64,000 nucleotides of DNA from Hexactinellida sp. DTS-2022. Taxonomy: Eukaryota > Porifera > Hexactinellida. This document shows, one piece after another, positions 58,200-64,000 of the stretch. The notes beneath the pieces were generated by a model. That model ran no database searches, was not told the DNA's origin, and saw only the letters and a list, made by a program, of their open reading frames with translations. Within the stretch, counting starts at the first letter, position 1, and each line of letters starts with the position of its first letter. The position numbers were made by a program, and so were the translations under genes. The stretch covers positions 2,356,001-2,420,000 of the forward strand of contig JAPNXP010000007.1 of assembly GCA_028753945.1 (NCBI GenBank), in the 5' to 3' direction.

Positions 58200-59800
58200 T
58201 AAAACAATGTGGAAGGTAATAATCGCTATCATTCGATAATGAGTTAGCATAATTACAATAGGCTGGGACCAATGCGTCTGCATCTTAATGTACACTAGCG
58301 CTTTGCTTGCTAGGTCGCTTCACGGCAGAACAAACCACGCACCAACCGCTTCGAGGTTTGAGCGTGTCTAGTACTTCTAACATTGAATATAATGCGTAAA
58401 TATGACAAAAATTGTCTATTAGTGAATAAGTTATCATGCGATATTGTGTTAGACAGTGGGCATTTTCAGGGGTGTAAGTGGAAATAGGAAAACTATGCTA
58501 GATAGACTCTAATGAAGTATTATTGACATATAGGTTATTGGTAGCTGCAAACCGAATTGCATAATCAAAAATATGGTGTGTAATCTCATAACAGTAGTTT
58601 TGTACGATCAATGGTAAATTCATGATTTATTATATTTTTGGTTTTGTAACAATAATATATTAATCACCGATGGTTATTGATAATACATCTTAAACTTGGG
58701 TAAAATAATTGGAATGTTAGTCTTATCCAAGGTATTCTATATCGCATTGAATTTAAGGAGGGTAGATGGATGCTGAGTGTAACTATCGCAGGTGCAATTA
58801 CTCTTAGGAAACCCTAGATAGTTTTAGGTAGCATAGGTGTATAATATGGAACATTGCTAGCGCCTAAATTTCTTCCCGATCTCATAAAATTATATTACTG
58901 AAATTTAAAAGCATGGATGAATTCCTGACTTGGTAAGCTGATTGAGAGATTTGACATAAAGATATCATAAACGGCTTTGTTATACATTATTAGTATCAGT
59001 TAATGGATGAAAAAAACTAAATTAATTGGATAAATAGTGGGAAATTAAATATATATCATAAGAATTTTCTGAGGGGACAATGGTAAATTTTATAAATATG
59101 TAGAGGGGGGGGCTTGGGGGTCTATTATTTAGGATAGATTAAGTCAATAAGTATTTAGACTAATTAGAATCAATGAAATAACTGACCATTATGGACCACC
59201 TAAGTTTTTGAACTCAATGTGAAAATTAATTAGTGTCAGATCTTTAGAAAATCTCTCTTGATAATCTGGAAACTTCAGACTCAAAACTCAAATCAAATTT
59301 ATCTTAACTGATATCATATTGGGTATGAACACTAGTAAGATAAAACTGCTATTGCGCATCAGATTAGCATACACTATAGTATAGTTATGGTGAATTCAAT
59401 TTTAATGTTTTCTTAACCACAAAATTCTGTCTTGAAAATGAGTATTACACTACTCATTCCTTTTCACAGTAATCATTGTCAATACATTGTATTACTTGAA
59501 ATATTGAGTTTTAGAGGTATATTAGGTTATGCTGAATACAAAAAAAAGTATAAGTAATAGATTTGAGAATGTTATAAAGATACACTATTTCCCCTGCTTT
59601 GCCCACTGTAAATTAGAAATTGTCAATTTGGTGTTGCTACTATGTTCGCATCATTAATCACTACATGTTCAATTAAATTATTATATTATATCTCTTAGAG
59701 GGCGCGAATTGAGGGGATTACTGAATTTTACAATTCTCTCAAAATGTGACAGTGACGTCATAACTTGGCGAGGTGTGAGAAACTCGGGTGGACACCTCGA
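58200..59800. repeat. Decayed relative of the 12.2-13.5 kb inverted-repeat element
   Basis: At the left, CTAGGTCGCTTC(A/G)CGGCAGAACA and CGCACCAACCGCTTCGAGG match 12525-12580. At the right, AAAATGTGACAGTGACGTCA and TAACTT-GCGAGGTGTGAGA match 13510-13550. The interior is AT-rich and not obviously shared. The ends are too diverged to fix boundaries. Confidence 0.55.
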
Positions 59801-60828
59801 AATTTTTGCGGGGATATAAGTTATCCCAATTTTTTATAAATCAGATATCGAAACCGCCCAGGTATTCAATCAACTTGTTACATGCAAACAAATATATATA
59901 TATACCCAAACACCCACCGACTTGTGTTTCAATAGTATAGATATTCTATTAAATTTAAAATATCTCCGAATATGTATAACAAAAAGTTATAACACCATCG
60001 TGTCGGTTTCAATATCTAAATATAGTCAAAAGTGTTCCGAATCTCCACCATATATAGTTTAATTAATTAAGTAAACACGCGAATGTCCTAGGTTCCAAGG
60101 CATAAATAGAAAAAAAATCGCTCTCATTTTCATATAAAATGAAATTCAATTATATTTCACTTTCACTTTCAACTGGCAACTAAGAGTTTTAAAGCCAGAG
60201 ACATTCAAGTGAATGTAAATAATTGCATTTGTAATCGAGTGGTGGAGTGAGCAGAGCTTTTGAAGATTGAAGTTGTATCTAGGTCTCTTTTGAGGGACCG
60301 TTAAATTTCCTACTTAATAAAATATTTAAGTATATATTGAAAGCGATTAAAAGTACATGTTTCGGGAGAATGAGTAACTTGCGGGCTTGAATCTAAGTCG
60401 CGTGGGAAATTAGCGTATTTATTATAGGAAATTGAAACTTAGTGCATCCTGTCTTCCATTCTCATTAATTAATTGATAAATTTACCTGATATCAGTTAGC
60501 AAATCTAATCAACTAAACATAGGTAATTATTCAGAAATGTTTAGGTATGGCCTGTCTTTGTTTCCGTCTATTTTTCTTCTCCAACTGGACACATAAGTAT
60601 AAAGCTTAGCGTCAATAGTAATGTGTAGAGGAAACATTCTAAGAGAAGGTGAATTATCATTGAATTACTCAAACTGATTAACTACTTCAATTAAGTTCAG
60701 CATACGTATTTTTCATTTCAATACAACTTAGAGAAATCTTAGAAATTGATGAATAATTTGGCAAAAATTCAAACCTATAGATTGTTTCAACTATTCGATG
60801 AATTTAGTCATTTAAAAAAAGCTGGTCC
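59801..60828. other. No recognised feature
   Basis: AT-rich sequence without domain-bearing frames or element ends. Confidence 0.5.
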
Positions 60829-60836
60829 ATGGTAGA

Positions 60837-61126
60837 CACGGTACGTGGTATACCGATGGTATAATTAGGTATAACCAAATATACCAAGTTAGTGTCTAGT
60901 TTCGGTATACTACCTTCTGCTTAATATTTATTAAATATTACCTAGATTGCACCTAGATTAGACCAATATTATACAATAATTTTCCACGATAATTTCGAGT
61001 ATTTAAGGTAGTATAGATGTAGGTATATTAAATTAGTAATGGAAGTTTAGAATGTTATACCGAACAATTCCTAATTTGGTATAATTAATTATACCTAATT
61101 ATACCATCGGTATACCACGTACCGTG
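60837..61126. mobile_element. hAT-like MITE with 37-bp terminal repeats
   Basis: CACGGTACGTGGTATACCGA... extends 37 bp and is mirrored exactly at the right. Perfect 8-bp flanks atggtaga (60829-60836, 61127-61134). The interior repeats GGTATAATTAGGTATA-like motifs. Confidence 0.92.
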
Positions 61127-61170
61127 ATGGTAGAGGTAAAATGGAGATTAGAACAGTTTTGAATAGTATA

Positions 61171-61660
61171 CAGGGTATTATACAGAGGGGGAGCGCCCCG
61201 GGAATCCCGCCCCCCCTAGCTTGAGTTCCCCCCCCCCCCCCCCATGGAAATATGCTGCTAAGTTCTTATTTTCAGTTAAAATTAGGTGTTTTTATCCTTT
61301 CATAAAGAGACAATCGACGTATTCTTCTCTAGGCTAGAATATTTCATGTTAAAAGTTCTCTATCTTCCCCACACATACCATTCAAACATTACTGTATGAT
61401 ATTCATTAATGAAATTGTGCCAGAAGCAATAATTATCTTCCATTAGTTACCACAGCTTCAAATACTATGTTATTATTTTACAGCAATAGCTCTCCATTGT
61501 TAGCAATAATACTTTGCACTATGAATTGTATCTGGCTTCCATGGGCTTCGTCCCTGGAGCCTACTGGGGGGCTAGCAGCGCCCCCCAGGCCCCCAGCTGG
61601 CGAAGCAATTATTTAGTGGATCCTGGTACTAGCAGACTTTCCCCCCCTGAAGAAAAAACA
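61171..61660. mobile_element. Probable G/C-run element related to 26116-26403
   Basis: CAGGGTATTATACAGAGGGG at the left is followed by runs of C up to ~16 long. The right part holds GGGGGGCTAGCAGCGCCCCCC and a CCCCCCCTG tract. The right end is uncertain. Confidence 0.45.
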
Positions 61661-62410
61661 TGTATAAAAGCTTTTAGAGATGCCAATAGAAATTGTAAGA
61701 CTCAAACGAATTTGAATATCTAAAGTCGTGCAAGACAATCCTCCAATGATTATAGAAATATTCTATTAATTAAAATCTAGAACACAAAAATGTATGTCAA
61801 TTCTAAAAAAAGAGTTCATAGTCAGGTCGCTTAACATCGATATTCGGGACACGCCGGACGAAAGCTCCAATTTTTATACGTAATCTTTATGACCCCGGAA
61901 TCAATTTTCCCCCGGCCCCACGACGAACGGATACATTTTCGATGTCATCTGGGATTTTTTAAATTGCGGCTCTCTACTAAATCTCCGATATAACCCAGAA
62001 CGCGAACTTATTCAAAATCTATTCTGGTCAACTTTTAACGATCAGATCCGTTGTCCACATAAATTTACCGTCGTTTAAGGGATCACTTGGCCATTGTTTA
62101 TTCCTAGCAACGCAAGAATGTCTTGGGAATGCTACAACATTCCTTCCTCAAATTTTGTCCAAATCTATCGAGTGACCCCTTGTTCGACTCCCATCAGCTA
62201 TCTGAGTTTAGTTATAAACATAGTGACACTCTAAATCGTCAATTGACGCTGTTTAATGACAATTTCCTTAGTTATCTTTACAGTATATTCTCTCTAATAG
62301 TCTACCAGTGGGTAAAGGAGTAATGTGGACTATTAGAAAACATGGAATATAAAGAATTATGCCATAGGTAAGATTAAATATACATAATATACTAACATAT
62401 GGTATAAGTA
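61661..62410. other. No recognised feature
   Basis: No domain or repeat boundary seen. Confidence 0.5.
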
Positions 62411-62665
62411 TAGTAGAACTCGGTTAACACGTACCACCCTGGGAACCAGAAAAAATACGTACGAACCGAGGTAAGTCTTATCCGTTAGCATAATCCACAA
62501 GTCAAGATACTGACTTGCTCAATCGTATGATCACGATGTAGGGTATTCGAGTCGTTATAACATACTTAATATTTAATGATGAGATTAAACTATTTTAGTT
62601 GACACCTACTCACTTAAACCAATTACTAACTGGGTTTTGCTGATAGTTTTCTAGAGACGTGCTAA
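62411..62665. mobile_element. Truncated relative of the 27632 MITE, carrying its empty site
   Basis: In inverted orientation it matches 30265-30164 and then continues directly into 27956-27832: AGTAGAACTCGGTTAA, GAGGTAAGTCTTATCCGTTA, GCAAGTCAGTATCTTGACTTG in its complement, and GATAGTTTTCTAGAG. The 2.2-kb hAT-like insertion and second gaacaagt copy are absent. The other end of the family is missing. Confidence 0.8.
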
Positions 62666-64000
62666 AAGATGTTATTATACGGTAGACCAGGCTTTAAGAA
62701 CTATTTAAAGCATTAATGTGTTAATAGAGCAGAATCTCCGGAGAATCCTAAGGCTCCGTTGTGGTTGGGCTACATTAGACCTATTGCAGCTATTCTAAAG
62801 CTATAATAAAATGCAGTTTGCTTTAGTTGTCTCATTAAATCCCATCAAAAGATTAACAATAATATCTTGCGAAGAACTATCTAAATATTGTCTGAATGGA
62901 GGTAATGGCGGAAAATTTAGATACGTGATGAACTTGATAATATGTGAAAAATATGAAAATTACAAAAATACTATAATAATGAAGAAACAATACAAAAATA
63001 TGAAGGACATACAGGTAGTGATTATGTTCAGAATAGAGTTAAAATATATTTGAATGATCGTTCGGAGGAATGGTGACATACGCGAAATCGTATTGTTTCG
63101 AAATAATTCCGTGCATCTACATGAAACACTTATACTAATACCAATTGTTGCTCCAGGAAGTAAAGACGTGGATTTTTTTAGATTTTCAAAGTAATTGAAT
63201 ATCTCTTTCAATAAGTTAAAAAGTATTTGAACACCACAATTATTGTAGTAATGTAAAACAAAGATAATTTTGATCTTCTTCCAGGCGCTGTGCGCATGTG
63301 ACTTGCTCAGTTTACTATTTGTTTGAAAAATTATAAATTTAATATTTTTCACTTAATTAATACTGTAGTTTGAGATGAAAAGAAAAACCCAAGGATTCAG
63401 TTTCCTGTGACTACCTTCTAAAGTGGTTTCGCATTGGGAGACAAAGAAATTCCCCATCTAAAAATTATTCTGGATGGGAAGGAGACTTTCTTTTCCTGAT
63501 ACCCAGGCACCACCTTCTCCCGCATTTCGCAACTGGTTTTATTTATGCTAGAACAAAATAATTGGGATGAGGTATAAAACACTCACACCGTATAGAATTT
63601 TGAGGAACAAATGTCCACCTAAGCAAATAAATTAAAAATACATTAGTTAAACTCAACTCTTTGTTACATACCTAGTAACTAGTATGTTGAAATAATAAGT
63701 CTATATATTAAGGTGCCCAAGGATTGTAATCTTACTATAATTAACAACTCATGAATTTCAACTAATAGAATTAAGTTTAACAAGAAATTCATCATTATCT
63801 ATGCAAATATATGATTCATAAGATTAGAAGATTGATTACGCACTGTACTAAAATAGATTAGTTTAACCAATACAATGCGGATATACAACCTCGAAAAACT
63901 ATAATGAAAACGATGCTTGTCTAACAAGAGATCAAATAAATAAAACTAACTACAAGTTCAAAATAGTTATAAAATAAATAAAATACCTAAATACATGCAT
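62666..64000. other. No recognised feature
   Basis: AT-rich. Open frames at 62811-63053 (plus) and 62960-63352 (minus) overlap each other and carry no domain I recognise. Confidence 0.5.

Overview
The window is eukaryotic, AT-rich, intron-bearing DNA that I read as an invertebrate animal genome. I cannot name the species. The signs are THAP/P-type, hAT (ZBED5-like), Academ and RAG1/Transib-like transposases, many short inverted-repeat elements with TA or 8-bp target duplications, and no operon-like gene order. I found no convincing host gene, tRNA, rRNA or CRISPR array. Nearly everything recognisable is mobile DNA, much of it nested.

Layout. 0-5 kb: a minisatellite, a dispersed repeat, a P-type transposase remnant carrying small insertions, and a satellite-filled foldback element. 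5-9.7 kb: nothing recognised. 9.7-13.6 kb: a broken hAT element inside a MITE, next to a larger inverted-repeat element with a TTAA-flanked MITE in it. 15.7-17.2 kb: small hAT- and pogo-like MITEs. 18.3-21.2 kb (minus): a RAG1/Transib-like transposase relic split by two insertions with visible target duplications. 24.4-27.3 kb: a decayed P-type element; a truncated sister lies inverted at 43.9-45.7 kb. 27.6-30.3 kb: a four-level nest of MITEs, with an empty-site relative at 62.4 kb. 31.7-39.9 kb: a DNA transposon with ~480-bp terminal inverted repeats (TIRs) and a multi-exon gene of a family I recognise but cannot assign to a named superfamily. A complete-looking P-type element (972-aa THAP transposase, 32-bp TIRs, 9-bp target duplication) sits inside it. 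40.8-43.9 kb (minus): a broken Ty3/gypsy fossil abutting the second P-type copy. 47.2-51.7 kb: MITEs, two tandem arrays and unassigned coding-like sequence. 51.7-56.7 kb: an Academ-type transposon with an XPG-like nuclease and Cys-rich C-terminus, intact except for three single-base frameshifts. 57-64 kb: more MITEs and AT-rich filler.

The most interesting objects are the 8.2-kb long-TIR transposon with its nested P element, the near-intact Academ element, the interrupted RAG1-like relic, and a recurring class of CAGGG-ended elements whose interior is simple-repeat DNA. All similarity calls are by eye and from memory of the families; no database search was run.
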